The translations under genes were made by a program, and so were the position numbers. A stretch of 64,000 bases of DNA, taken from Gonatopus flavifemur (Eukaryota; Arthropoda; Insecta; Hymenoptera; Dryinidae). Below the pieces are notes generated by a model. That model searched no databases. It was not told the origin of the DNA and saw nothing but the letters and a program-made list of their open reading frames with translations. The stretch covers positions 4,712,001-4,776,000 of the forward strand of contig JAFFJZ010000010.1 of NCBI GenBank assembly GCA_018340375.1. The letters are read 5' to 3'. Positions 1 to 12,600 of the stretch are shown here, in pieces. Position 1 is the first letter of the stretch. Each line of letters opens with the position of its first letter.

Positions 1-671
1 GTGATCTAAAACAAGACCTCCACAGGATCTCCTAAACCGACGCATTGGATGACATGAAGATCTCTTTAAGAGCTCCTCCAGTTGTCTTCAAGTCCTCGTC
101 CTCATAATGTTCATTGGGCTGTCACGAAAATCCAGCTGGGATTCGACGTGGATTCCAGCTCCGAAATTCACCTGCGTTTCCAGCTGTGATCCCTATTTCC
201 AGGTGGAATCCCAGTGGTGATTGGAAATTCCACATGGAATCCAGTTGGGATTCTTGATCCCTGGTGGATTCTTAGCTGGCAACGCAAGTGAATTTCGGAT
301 CTGCAATCCCAGCTGGATTTTTGGAACAGGGTAGTTTCAATTTTTGCGACCAATTAACGAAAATATCACTCAGGGCATTCAAATTTCCAATTTTCGTATT
401 CAAATCAAGGTTAAATGAAAAATAACTCCTCTCCATTAATATTATGTCTTATCATACAGCTGTAATTTGTTCCTCCATCACTTTAGACTAGTATTTCCAA
501 CATTTGATTAGAATTGAGGGCTTTTCTTTCCGGCCCAAACTACTCGACTTTTGTAGTGGCAAAATCAAGAATTGTCTCAGGAAAATTTCACAACCCATAT
601 CAAAATAATACCCTATAATTATCCAGCAATATTAACATCGTTGTACAATCAATCGCTATTTATTCCCGCAG
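1..671. other. Upstream TEP intron
   Basis: No coding exon is seen; the first supported exon begins after the AG at 670-671. Positions 119-331 hold a palindromic element (listed separately). The remainder is unremarkable AT-rich sequence, presumably the intron before the first visible exon. Confidence 0.6.
119..331. mobile_element. Palindromic TIR element, CCAGCTGGGATT family, copy 1
   Basis: The left arm GTCACGAAAATCCAGCTGGG and the right arm CCCAGCTGGATTTTTGGAAC are inverted repeats, with further internal symmetry (TTCCAGCT, GGAATCC). A shorter relative lies at 6673-6790. No transposase. Target-site duplication not clear. Confidence 0.7.
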
Positions 672-3600
672 ATATTATGTTCAAATCCAAAATGATGCCC
701 ATGGCTTATCCGTTGCTCAACTTTCAAGCCTCAATGCCTCAGGATCTCGGGTATGTGGATCAAATGAACGATCAGACAGCTACGCTCAGGTCATATTTCC
801 CTGAAACTTGGTTGTGGGAACTGGTACCAACTGGGTAAGACAATTTTCATGGTTTTGTTTGTTTATAAGCACACCTCACACGGAGAAAAAGGAATTCGCT
901 GTGGCAGCGAAATCTACTTGTGCTGGATTCCTTTTGCCAGAGCAGCGAATTTTTAGCTGTGGCAGCAAAAAATGTTTGCTATCCCAGCAAAATTTGTTTG
1001 CTATTCTGTATATAATACTGAAAATTTTCTGGCGGAGCAAACATTTTTTGCTGCCACAGCTAAAAAATTGCTGTCGTAGCTAACACGATTGCTGTTATAG
1101 CAAATTTTTAGCTAGGTCAGCAAAAAATTTTGCTATTCTATATATAATACCTCGATTTGCTGCGTCAGCAAATTTTTTCTCTCCGTGCAATAGCAATACT
1201 CAATTCCTGAGGATGCAATGAATGGCGTACTTTGTCATACTTACGCAAAGCAGAATAAAACCTCTTGACATAATTGCACAATCGAATTTTGAATTTATCT
1301 CGAGAAATCCAAAAAGAATTCTAAAAATATAATGCGGATCAAACTGTTTGAACCCAGCTGAAAATTCCCGGATGGATGGGATCGCAAAATTCACATGACG
1401 ATTCGGATTCCTACTAGGGATCCGCGTTGTGGTCCTGACCTACAACCTGAGGCATCCTGAACGAGACCCTGGACTATCCTATGCGGGACCTGGGTGGGAA
1501 ACCAACTGGTCCCGGGAGAAAATGTGAATTCCGCGATCCCTTCCCTAGCAAGTTCGTGTTACCTCAATGATACGTGAATGTTACGTCGCAGAATGTTCAA
1601 TTTGATACTTGAATGATGCGTAAACGATACGCTTAAAGTATATTCGATACTAAAAGGATACCCTTGGAAAAGAACTTCATACAGTATCATTGTTACTCAA
1701 AAAATACCAAACACTTCTCCTTTGTATTACAATTTAGACTTTGTAATTTGCAATCATTGTAAGTGTAATCCACCTGGAAATTCTATGCGTCTAACCGGTC
1801 ATTCTATTCAACGCGAATTTGTGGTTGAACAATTCTGGTAGAATTTCCAGACAGCAGACACCCTGTTGAGAGCAATGTTACATTTCCGTATCATATACTG
1901 ATACGTTACGTTTCATTCTAGTATCCTTGGGGTATCATGCTTAACCATATGAAACGTATTATCGAGGTTGCAATTGAGTATAAATACTTCAAGATACGTA
2001 TCACGAACTTGCTAGGGTTACATCCGAGAATTTTCAATTGAGAACTTCGTATCGTTTGAGCCTCAATGATTAATTCTGCGAATCAAATAAATTACAGAAA
2101 AGAAGGTAAAACAACCATAGAACGTGAAGTTCCGCACACTATCACAGACTGGGTTGGTTATACAGCCTGCATTTCTCCAAAACATGGTTTTGGAATTGCG
2201 CCACCAACAACTATAACAGCTTTTCAACCATTTTTCCTTGATTACAATTTGCCGTACAGCGTAAAGCGTGGTGAGTTGCTGCGCATGAAGGTCTCTCTCT
2301 TCAATTATATGCAACATAGTCTTCCTGTAAGTGACAAAACTTCTTTATATATTGCGTTGCTTGTATCAAAACTTTTTCACACGCATACATACAAACACAA
2401 ACAAATGTATAGATATATAAATTGCATCAAGCTCTGCCGTTATTGTCGAAAAAATTGAAAACTCGGGCTTAGATCAATCCACGGAATCTGGTCAAATCTG
2501 GTTTGGGAAGATTTTTCATAAGATTGGTCAGAAAACGCCAACTCCCTGTGCAGTCATCTATCTTTCTGTTCTCCTTGGAATCGGGAAATAAAAGTTGCTG
2601 AGCTTTCCTCCCTAGGGTGGGAAAATGCACTTTCATTCAGTCTATAGGCTTGGAGGATGGCACTTTCTGCGCGAGTGTTATGAAAAATCTCTTCTCAACT
2701 CGATCATATAGATTGCGATTCCTGAGATGGACCCCGGAAAATACCTGGATAAAACCTGATTAGAATCCGGGCACAAGCACCGGATTGATATCCCACACAG
2801 GAGGACAGTCGTCGAAGGATTGCGTCGCATCTCCGTAGAATTGAGGGAGAAGAAAGGGAGCGGTGGATATTACGTGGTACGATGGAGAAGCAACGTATAG
2901 CGACGACGGAGAGATGTCTGGGCCGTTTTTTCAGGCGAACATTTCTCCGTTGCCTCTACGCTGGTTCTCCATCGTGCCACGCTGTATCCACCGATCCCTT
3001 TTTTCTCTCTGAGTTCCACGGAGAGACGATGTAGGGGTCCTGTGTGGGATGGAATGAAGAACCAGGATGTGCCCTATAAAACCCGGAACAAAAACTCCCT
3101 GCACAAAGAATCTCATTGAACCGATTGTTTCTTATTGATTCTGATGCAGAAAATTGATTCAAACCCATTAAAAATTGATTCTCAATGAAATTCTTTAAGC
3201 AGGGCTGAATTAGACCCTATATAAAACCGGATAAGGTTCCGTTGTCTATCCAGATTTTATGAAGAGGGTTTTCAACTCACTCTCAAGTTCAAAACGAGCT
3301 AATTTGCGTGTGGTACATGATATTTTTGGAATATTCTGATTACTGATTATACTATTATAAGGATGTCCTTGGTGAAAAGGATCTGCACGCAGTTCGCGCA
3401 TTGTGGCAGGTTTTATTTCTACCACGGCACGTCATGAAGACGACTCCCTGATAAAAATTCTATCAGGAATGCAGAGAAGTAGTCCTATCCGCGTTTGATG
3501 GAAATGTATCCGTTTAGGGAGAAACGCTTCAGATTCCATTAGATGCGGATAAGAGTCCTCCTGTTCGTTTCTGACCTGGTGAAAATGGAAGCGGGAAAGA

Positions 3601-6600
3601 AGAGCAAACGAAGAGTACGCTGGATGGTAACAAAAACGTTAATGAAAAGTATACAGAGCTTGAATAGAGAGGATACAAAGAGTATGCGAAGCGGGAGTTG
3701 AAACAGAAGAAGCGTATAAAACTTAAGAAATGTAATTTAAAAAATTAAAGCGAGGATCGAACCGGGGACTTTGATAATGGTAGCCGAGGGTCTTATCCAC
3801 TCAGCCATGAATCGTCGTTGGGATAAACTGCTTGGAGATATTATTTGAAATCAGAACAAGTATGATTCGCATACGTTTAATGTTACTTACTATTACTTCA
3901 CATGAAGAGTATGTGGAACGGGATCGAAAGCTTATGAAGCGTATATGGAACCTATGATTTCATTACTTCACAGTAAGGGGGCATTACATGTTTCATGAAG
4001 AGGAAATTGAAACATTTTTCGCTTCGTATACGCTTCATTTTCACCAGGGGTGATGGAATTTCTGTTCAGAATTTAAAGATTTCCGTGCAAACCCTCTATC
4101 AAGGGACGTGCCCTATCAACAAGATTTTCTTAGAATTTTTCCCAGATAATTTTATGTATAATCTGCAAGTATTCTGTTTTCTTTCAAACGCAGAACACAA
4201 AATATAGAACACATACTTGATTTTTGCTACAAAAGCGAATTTGCTACTCTCGATCCTGATAAATGAATGATTACTTACAGGTAAAAATCAAACTGGAGGA
4301 CGCAACGGGTTTGGATCTTCATTTATCGCATCCCATGATATCGTTCTGTGTCAAGCCACGTGATAGCGTAGTTCACGAATATATATTGAAACCACGAGTG
4401 TTGGGTGACGTGAATATAACCGTTTCCGCAGCCATCGATTCGGATTACGTGGAACCCTGTGGCCCAGAAACTTTGATATATACACGGTAAATATTATTCA
4501 TAAATATTCTAGTGAACAAATTCAAACCCATACAGCACAAAAGTCCCCGCAAAGAGCCCCCGTTATGACAGTAAACATGAATTCATTATGGAAAGTTTGA
4601 ATTCAAAATGAACTCTTGATGAACAACTTAATCTTCAGAAAGAATTCATGTCACGAATTCATAAAGTACTATTCAGGCATTCAACATGTATGCATCTTGA
4701 CATTTGAATTCATTTTTACTGTCATAACGGGGACTGTTCAAGAAGTTCTTTCAGAAGTTTTTGTGAATTCAAAATGATCATTTGTGCTGTCTGGGAATGG
4801 TTTCGACCAACACTTTTTTTAGAGGACACTTTTCAGCAAACATTCAAATTAAATGCAGGAAAACGTGCCCATACAACAAAAGTTGCTGTACAACCTCTGT
4901 TCTTATCCCCCCGTACAACACCGGACATTTCTACGTTGTCTCTACGTTGCTTCCGCGTGGAATCTCCGTTCATCCACGCAGGGCCGTCTTTAAGGCAGGG
5001 CACACCGGGCTCGAGCCCAGGGCCTCCTGAAAAAGGGGAGCCTCTTCGTAGAGAATCGTTAAGATTTTTATATATTTTTTTAAAAAGATTACTTGAACAA
5101 AATGAAATCAAGTTATTTCAAAAATAAAACTAATAAATCCATATATATATATATATTGCTTTTAAAATTTATTTTTCACTCTGATTGAACAGTTTTTTTA
5201 CGAGATTTTTTAGCCAAAAAGTCATTAATCAAATCATTAAAGTCTATTTCTTCTAATAAATCCGATTCGATGCTCATAATAGATAAATTGTTTAGCCTTG
5301 ACTCGGTCATTGAATTTCTTATATCGCTTTTTAAAAATTTCAAGATTTTACGTCTCCTTACATGGGCCTCCACTCCAAGTAGGCCAAGGGCCTTCAAGCA
5401 ATGAAAGACGGCCCTGCATCCACGTTCTATCCACGTCCACCATTTATCCACGTGGAGTCCACGGGGATGCGACGTGGAACCCGGTGGATGTGCTGTTAGG
5501 CTTTGACATTTCTACGTCCTATCTCCATCGACTTCACGTGGATAGAACGTGGAGGGACGAAGAGACAACGTAGAAATGTCCGGTGCTGCACGGGATGTTG
5601 TTTCCTGAATTTAGGCGAAGTTGCTGGGCATTTGGCACGCATGTGATTGAGAGTTTTGTGAAACCGAGCAACTTTCCAGCAACACGACAACAACTAAAGC
5701 TAAAATCCCAGATGTCCAGCATATTGTTGCGCATTTGGCGACGCAACGTCGCAGCAAATTGCTTCAAACTGTTGTTGAGTATTTTCAACAATTTGCCGCA
5801 TATTTGTTCAGCACTTTGTCATTAGAGTGCTCGGCTCCGAATGGGTAATGGAGTGGGAAGAAATCCCCATTACAATAAATCAACGAACCCTAGTAAAAAT
5901 AGATCCTATATAAATCCTATATGAATCAAATATGTAATTGATGCAAATCATATATGATTTCTATGTAATTATATACATATGTCCCCTATATAATTCATAT
6001 ATGTCTCCTATATAATCCATATATGATCCCGTATCAAAATCATTTCATATTTCTCATATATGAACCATATATGAATTATATAGGGGTCATATATGATTTA
6101 TATAGGTTCATATATGATTCATTTTTACAAGAGAAGTGAAAGACTCAAGAGTCTTTCAATGATCGTGTATATTTCCAAATGAAACGGAAGGAACCATTTA
6201 GTGATCTAGTACTTCTTAGGGATTTTCGTTCATATAGCCAATACGAATTGTTTGCTACCATAGCCTCATCTGCACGTAATCTAAAATCAAAATCCATCAA
6301 AGAGTCCTACAGTTGAATAAAGTAAATGGAGTGATTCATAGTAGGAAATTGGATGTAATCAACCTTTTTGGATAGCGCAATATCATAATTTAATGATAAT
6401 TTCAATTTGAATGTGAATCTCATTCTATTTGACAGCCATCTTATTGATCCATCGCCGTTTCATTGTGTCGCCACCCAAGTAGCGCAAAAACTATCCCAGC
6501 AAACACGAATGCAGGCCATTCAAAGGACCATTGACGGCATCGCAGGACCATCAGCGACCCATTGAAACGCCAGTAATCATTGTTTGTAGGGATTATTCTG

Positions 6601-9600
6601 TGGATGTGAAGAAAATGTGCAAATGAGACTATTTTGGGTAAATCCGCGAAGATATTATATGAAGCCGGATAGCCCCGTCACGAAAGTCCTGCTGGGATTC
6701 GACGTAGATTCCAGCTCCGAAATTTACCTGCGTTTCTAGATGGAATTCCTCATTTCCAGGTGGAATCCCAGCTGGATTTTTGGAACAGGGAGCAAATAAT
6801 TATTCAAAACAGTCTCATTTGAAGATTCTAAGCATGTTCGTAGGGCTTCCAAATACGTCAGGATTTTTAACCTGTTGTGTTATTTGGGTAGGAAGGCTCC
6901 TCCCTGATTCTTTCAATTCGATGGGAGAAATATACCGAGACAGCATCGCCACCAATGGAGTATATCGTGTCCATGCAGGATTTTAATGGAGAATCAGTGG
7001 AAAGGGTGGATCGGAAGAAAAACGCTGACTCGATGGAAGAACTACGTGAAAGCAAGACCCTGATAAAAAAAACCGGATGGGGGTCCGAATCAAACCCGGG
7101 TAAAACTTTCCGGGCTTGCATCCGGGTGCGAATATGGGTTTCTCGGTGATCCGGTTCCTTCCGGACGTTCACCGGGTTTTACTACTAGATATTCTTTGGA
7201 ATCCCGCATAAAATTGTATTTGGGATTCCAAACAATATCCAGTGCCAAAATCCGGATGAACCTGGACGAAGAGTCACCCGGATAAACTCGGATGAAAATT
7301 TTTGGGGTTTACACTGAGAAAAAAACGACGCAGTCACAGAAACCAACTCATAGGAAAGCAAGTCAAAATCACGTGAAACTGGTTGTGGCAACTACATCCC
7401 AGATGGAAAAAAGTCTCAATAATGCCATCATCGGGTGACATGCACGCCAAGAAATGTTCGTATCATGGTACCAAGGTGTTTTCGCATAAAGCATTGTTAT
7501 TGGTAGCAAAACGAAGTGATGGTAACCTAATGAAGACATAATGTTTAAATTTTATGCATCATTGCAAGCTGAGAGGAGTTTATGAGAGTAAATTTACGGC
7601 ACATCCCATACAGCACCGGGAGGTTTCCTGAACGTTCAGAAGACGTGCTTGATTTCACAGAGAACGTGCAAATAACGTCTCAGGATGTTCTAAAAACGTC
7701 GCATGTATGTCCCAGGGACATGCAAATGTCTCGGTTAGTTCTATTCATGTCCCCGTGTGACTTTGTGGTTTTTCAAGCTTAGTTTTCATGAAAGTACGTT
7801 TAGAAGACATGATGAAAACGTCCGGTAGTAGATCAAAGGAACGTGCTTAGAACGTATTCAAGGATATCAAATGGGAAGGTACTCTAAACGTTTGTAAAAC
7901 TTGCTTCAGCGGGACCAAAACACGCAAAACCAAGAGCACGTTTTCAAAACGTTCAAAGAACTTTCTGTGCTGTCTGGGATTATGTTACAAAATATTTGGA
8001 GCATGTTTTTCTATCTGGGATGAAATGGTTAGAGCCAAAAATAACAACGTCACCTGGTTATGCGCACCAGATGTTTTTCCGAGTGTATCAGGGCAGAGAA
8101 AAGTTTGGCCTCGATTTTCATGCGGAGCATCGATCTGCCTTATCCAACGATTCCCCACCCAAAACCTACATGGAAGCAACGTATCCCATGAGCTCATGAC
8201 CTTCCCCAAACTCTCGAAAAAGAATGACATCATACACTGAGTCTGAATTCCGTGAAAAAAATTCTTTTCCAGAAATTTTAGATTTTCTTATAAATTCAGT
8301 TTCGAGTATTTCGCTGCTGCAAAAAAGTCCTCGGACGGTAACTCTAGTATCCCCTCAAGACTCGTTTCTTTGCAAGAAAATTGATGCATGTAGAGAGAGC
8401 TCGTGTAGCAGTTGGCAGTCAATTCTATCCAAAAACTCCTAGATTTCCTGAATCATATGCTATACGAACAAACAACTCAACCATATTAAAATCCTTTTTG
8501 TTTGTTATGTTCGAAGAGATGTGATCGTGAAACCAATCTTGGTAATACCGGAAGGTTTTCCCGTGGATACAACTAAATCAGCCTTCATTTGTCCGAAAGA
8601 TTTTAGCGATGACTCTGCGATAACTTGGACCCTGGATTTACCAAAGGATTTAGTTCCAGACAGTGCCAGAGCTCGCGTATCCTTGATAGGAGACATTTTA
8701 GGTCCCGCGCTTGAGAACCTGGACAACCTCGTGAGATTACCCATGGGTTGCGGGGAACAAAATATGATTCTCTTCGTGCCAAATATCCATGCAATAGGGT
8801 ACTTGGATGCAACAGGAATCGAAAACTCTCAACTGAGAGCCAAAGCGATCAAAAATATGAAGAAAGGTAAACAAGAATTTTTTGTACTGAAATTATGATT
8901 ATCTGGTAACTTGATTGTGATAACGAAACTTAGCGACTCAGTATTTATGGAATTCAATGGATGTGTAGCGAACTCATTGTCAATTGCAGGATATCAACGC
9001 GAATTGAATTATAGACATCCCGATGGATCGTACTCGGCATTTGGTACGGAGAGCGATAGTTCGATGTGGCTCACCGCGTTTGTGGTCAAATCATTCGCTC
9101 AAGCTCGTGGCTTTATTCACATTGACGAACACGATCTCAAACTCTCCGTAAAATGGATCATAAAGAAACAACTGGAAAATGGATGTTTTCCTTTGATTGG
9201 TAGAGTTTTTCACAAAGAAATGAAGGTAAAAGACATTTTGTAGATTGATTCTTCGATACAAGTTTCTCTCATATTTACACGTTCTCCAGGGAGGTTTACA
9301 AGAGGACGATTCCTCATCTTCAGCCTTGACCGCTTACGTATTGATCTCTCTTCTCGAATCAGGAGTTCCTTTAACATCTTCCCTAATCAACAATGCTTTG
9401 TATTGTCTAGAAAAGGGCATAGATAATAGTAAAGATAATCCATACACCGCAGCTTTGTCGACATACGCTTTAGCTTTATTGGAACACCCTAAAGCGAACG
9501 GAACCATGAAATCCTTGTTGGAGCGCGCAAGTCGTCAACAAGTATGTAAATGTTTATGATGGCTAGAGTTCATTTCATCGGGAAACATCGTGTTTTTTGA

Positions 9601-12600
9601 TATTTCGAATTATTCCTTCAGGATTTACTTTGGTGGGAAGATAAATCAAAACCATCCATAGGATTGAGCGTCGAGATGACAGCTTACGCGGTATTATCGT
9701 TGGTAAAATTGGGTGGAGAAGCAAATATGGTGGAGGCTTTGAAAGCTATCAGATGGATGTCGAAGCAGAGAAATGCCGAAGGTGGATTCTCGTCTACTCA
9801 AGACACCGTATTGGGTTTGGAAGCTTTAACCAAGTACGCGATAGCGATGGCCACGAATTCAACGGAATTATCGATCCTCGTAACCGCTGGTGAAGTCGAT
9901 CAAGTTTACAGAATGCATAGCGATAATCGAATGGTACTCACTGAAATTCGTTTGCCTGTACTACCCACCGTCGTTGAAATATTCGCCGAAGGAGAAGGAT
10001 GTGTATTGGTCCAGGTAACCACTTCCCACTTCCACTTCTCCCTAGTAGAAATTTTGGACAGGAAAATACGAAGCCCTGATGAGGCATGCCTGATTTCCTA
10101 TCAGGTCCTCATCAGATTTCGTTACGGTTTTCCCTTTTTTGCTCGATTTTATGGAAATCTTATCCGAGCCCTATTGTAACCTTGCGTTACAACCCTATTT
10201 GAATTCTATTAGAGAAATCAGGTAGGGCCCTTGTAAGGACCTCATAAGATTTTCCGGATTCTAACCTGATCAGGACCTTATTAGAGATAGGGAATGCCTG
10301 ATCAAATTTCTACTAGGGCTGGAATAATCTCAATATTTCATCTTCCATGTCTCTTTATAGACCAATTTGAAATATAACGTCGCGCACGCTACTGGATCGG
10401 ACGCGTTCGATCTGTCCGTAGTCGCTGCTTCTGTGGATTTCGTGGATGAATGTTCGATGCAGAAAATAACCATTTGTTCCCGTTATAAACTGGCTGACGA
10501 AGAAAGTAATATGGCTTTATTGGAAGTTGGTATGATTAGCGGATACGTTCCAGATCGAGCAAGTTTACATTCTCTATTGGAAGATCCATCTTCAAGTAAG
10601 ATATCTGTTTCTCGGACAGGGGGTGATCAAATTATCGAAACGCCATGTAACCCACATAACTTACTAAAAACAATTTTCTCATTCATTCGACAGGAGTGAA
10701 ACGATTTGAAGAGGACAATGACATAGTTACCATTTATTTCGACAAACTAGTCGGTCAAAAAACTTGCATATCATTCACAGTAACTAGAGAAAATGTGGTT
10801 GATCGACTTGAGAAAGCTAATGTGAAACTATATGATTACTATCAGCAAGAACTCACAACGACCAGTGTAAGTTGAAAACGTGCAGAAAAGAATTTATGAT
10901 AATTAATATTGATATACATATCTCTGAACGTGCAATTTGTAGAGTTTTATAGGATTCAATCTAAAAACATCTCCACGAATGTAGATATGTGTAAAGGAGA
11001 AAAAAGCAGGGTGATGGTTACTTTGCAGCAGAGCACCCGTCCCTCTCAGCAGAATAAAAATTACTTCGCAGACACGAGCCAATCCTTCTCTGGTGAAAAT
11101 GAAGCGCATACGAAGCGAAAAATGTTTCAATTCAAAATCATGCCTTCCATATACGCTTCGTAATCTCTGGATCCCGTTTCACAAACGCTCCATGTGAAGT
11201 AATAGTAAATTACATTAAGCGTATGCGAATCATACCTATTCTGACTTCAAATAATGTCTGCAAATAGTTTATCCCAACGACGATTCATGGCTCAGTGGAT
11301 AAAACCCTCGTCTACCATGGTGAAAGTCATCGGTTCGATTCTCGCTATTGTGTGCGATTTTTTTATTCAAGTTTCATGAATTTTATACGTTTCCTCCGTT
11401 CCAATTCCCTCTCCACATGCTCTTTGTATCCCTCCCATTCAAGCTCCGTGTACTCTTCATTAACGTTTCGGTTACCCTCCAACATACGCTTCGTTTACTC
11501 TTCCTTCTTGCTTCCATTTTCACCAGGGCTTCGGCGTAGCAATCATTGCTGCGTGGCAGAGTAATGGGAAACAAAGCGTTCATTACTCTTTGCGGAGCAC
11601 TGGTTACTTTGTCCGAACCCTGGTGAAAATATACGCTCGTAGTAAGCACACTCGAAGCTGACAAGAAACGTAAAAAGGCTCCAATCTTCTCTCGCCGAAG
11701 CATATAATAATTGCTTGTTGTAGATTATTGAATCTATAAACGTTCAATGCCGTTTTGGGAAGAGTACTGTTACGTTCCATAAAAGGTAATGCCAATTATT
11801 TCATACAGACTTCGAGTATCGATTTTAAACTGTCTGGAATCACAGCATTCCACGGCTGAATAGGTAAGACGCTGGATCGCAATGATAAGAATCATATAAG
11901 GTTCGAATCTCGCCAAGTTGTTAAAATCTTCATGGAGCGTTGATTTTTATACGCTCCAAATACTCTTCGAATCCGTTCCATTTACTCTTTGTTCACTTTT
12001 CATTAATGTTTCTGTTACGCTCCACCATACTTTTCGTCTGCGCTTCATTTCAGTTTCCATACGGAAACAATCAGTGATCCAAATTTTCGCCCAGCCAAGA
12101 AAATCAAGGCAGCGCTTCTGGCAGTGGTGCTACCATTCACTTATGCAGTTAAAAATCTTCTGCACATGTTTGGCTTCATTTATGTATGGAAATAGGAGCG
12201 ACTTGGCAGTATTTTTACTAGGAGCACTACTTGGTAGCGCTTCCTGATAATACTGGTAGCCAGGGATGGGTTCTGTGCGCGTGCGATAAGTAATATGCGT
12301 TAACTATGCGCAAATTATGCATAAAACATGCAGAATACGCAGAAAATGCAGAAAATGCATAAAACATTGTAAAATCAATTTCGACTTGAAATTCAAAATT
12401 CAGAATATATGAAATAGATGTTCATGAGTGGTGAAATGGTACACAATTCATATTTTCAAAATTATAACCAATCTTGACCATGAAAAAAGATGATGCAGAA
12501 AACCCCCTTTAGTTATCTGCATTATCTGCATGAGTTTTATGCGCACATTATTCCTTGCATAAAACCTACCGTATTATGCGTACCCAACCCTGCTGGTAGC

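Larger units (their letters stand above)
4910..5594. mobile_element. Palindromic element interrupted by a hAT insertion
   Basis: The left arm CCCGTACAACACCGGACATT continues TTCTACGTTGTCTC; the right arm, GAGACAACGTAGAAATGTCC then GGTGCTGCACGGG, is its inverse. Repeated CCACGT/ACGTGG motifs fill the rest of the interior. The continuity of the left arm is broken by a separate hAT element at 4979-5416, whose removal restores one CATCCACG. Confidence 0.8.

Noticed and set aside
3752..3815. Functional tRNA gene
   Set aside because: A and B boxes are present, but acceptor and T-stem do not pair, and the segment is repeated inside a TIR element at 11089-11528.
11348..11703. Overlapping open frames on both strands at 11.3-11.7 kb
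   Set aside because: They lie in the dispersed TIR/tRNA-like element and share sequence with the copy at 3.6-4.0 kb; no recognisable protein.
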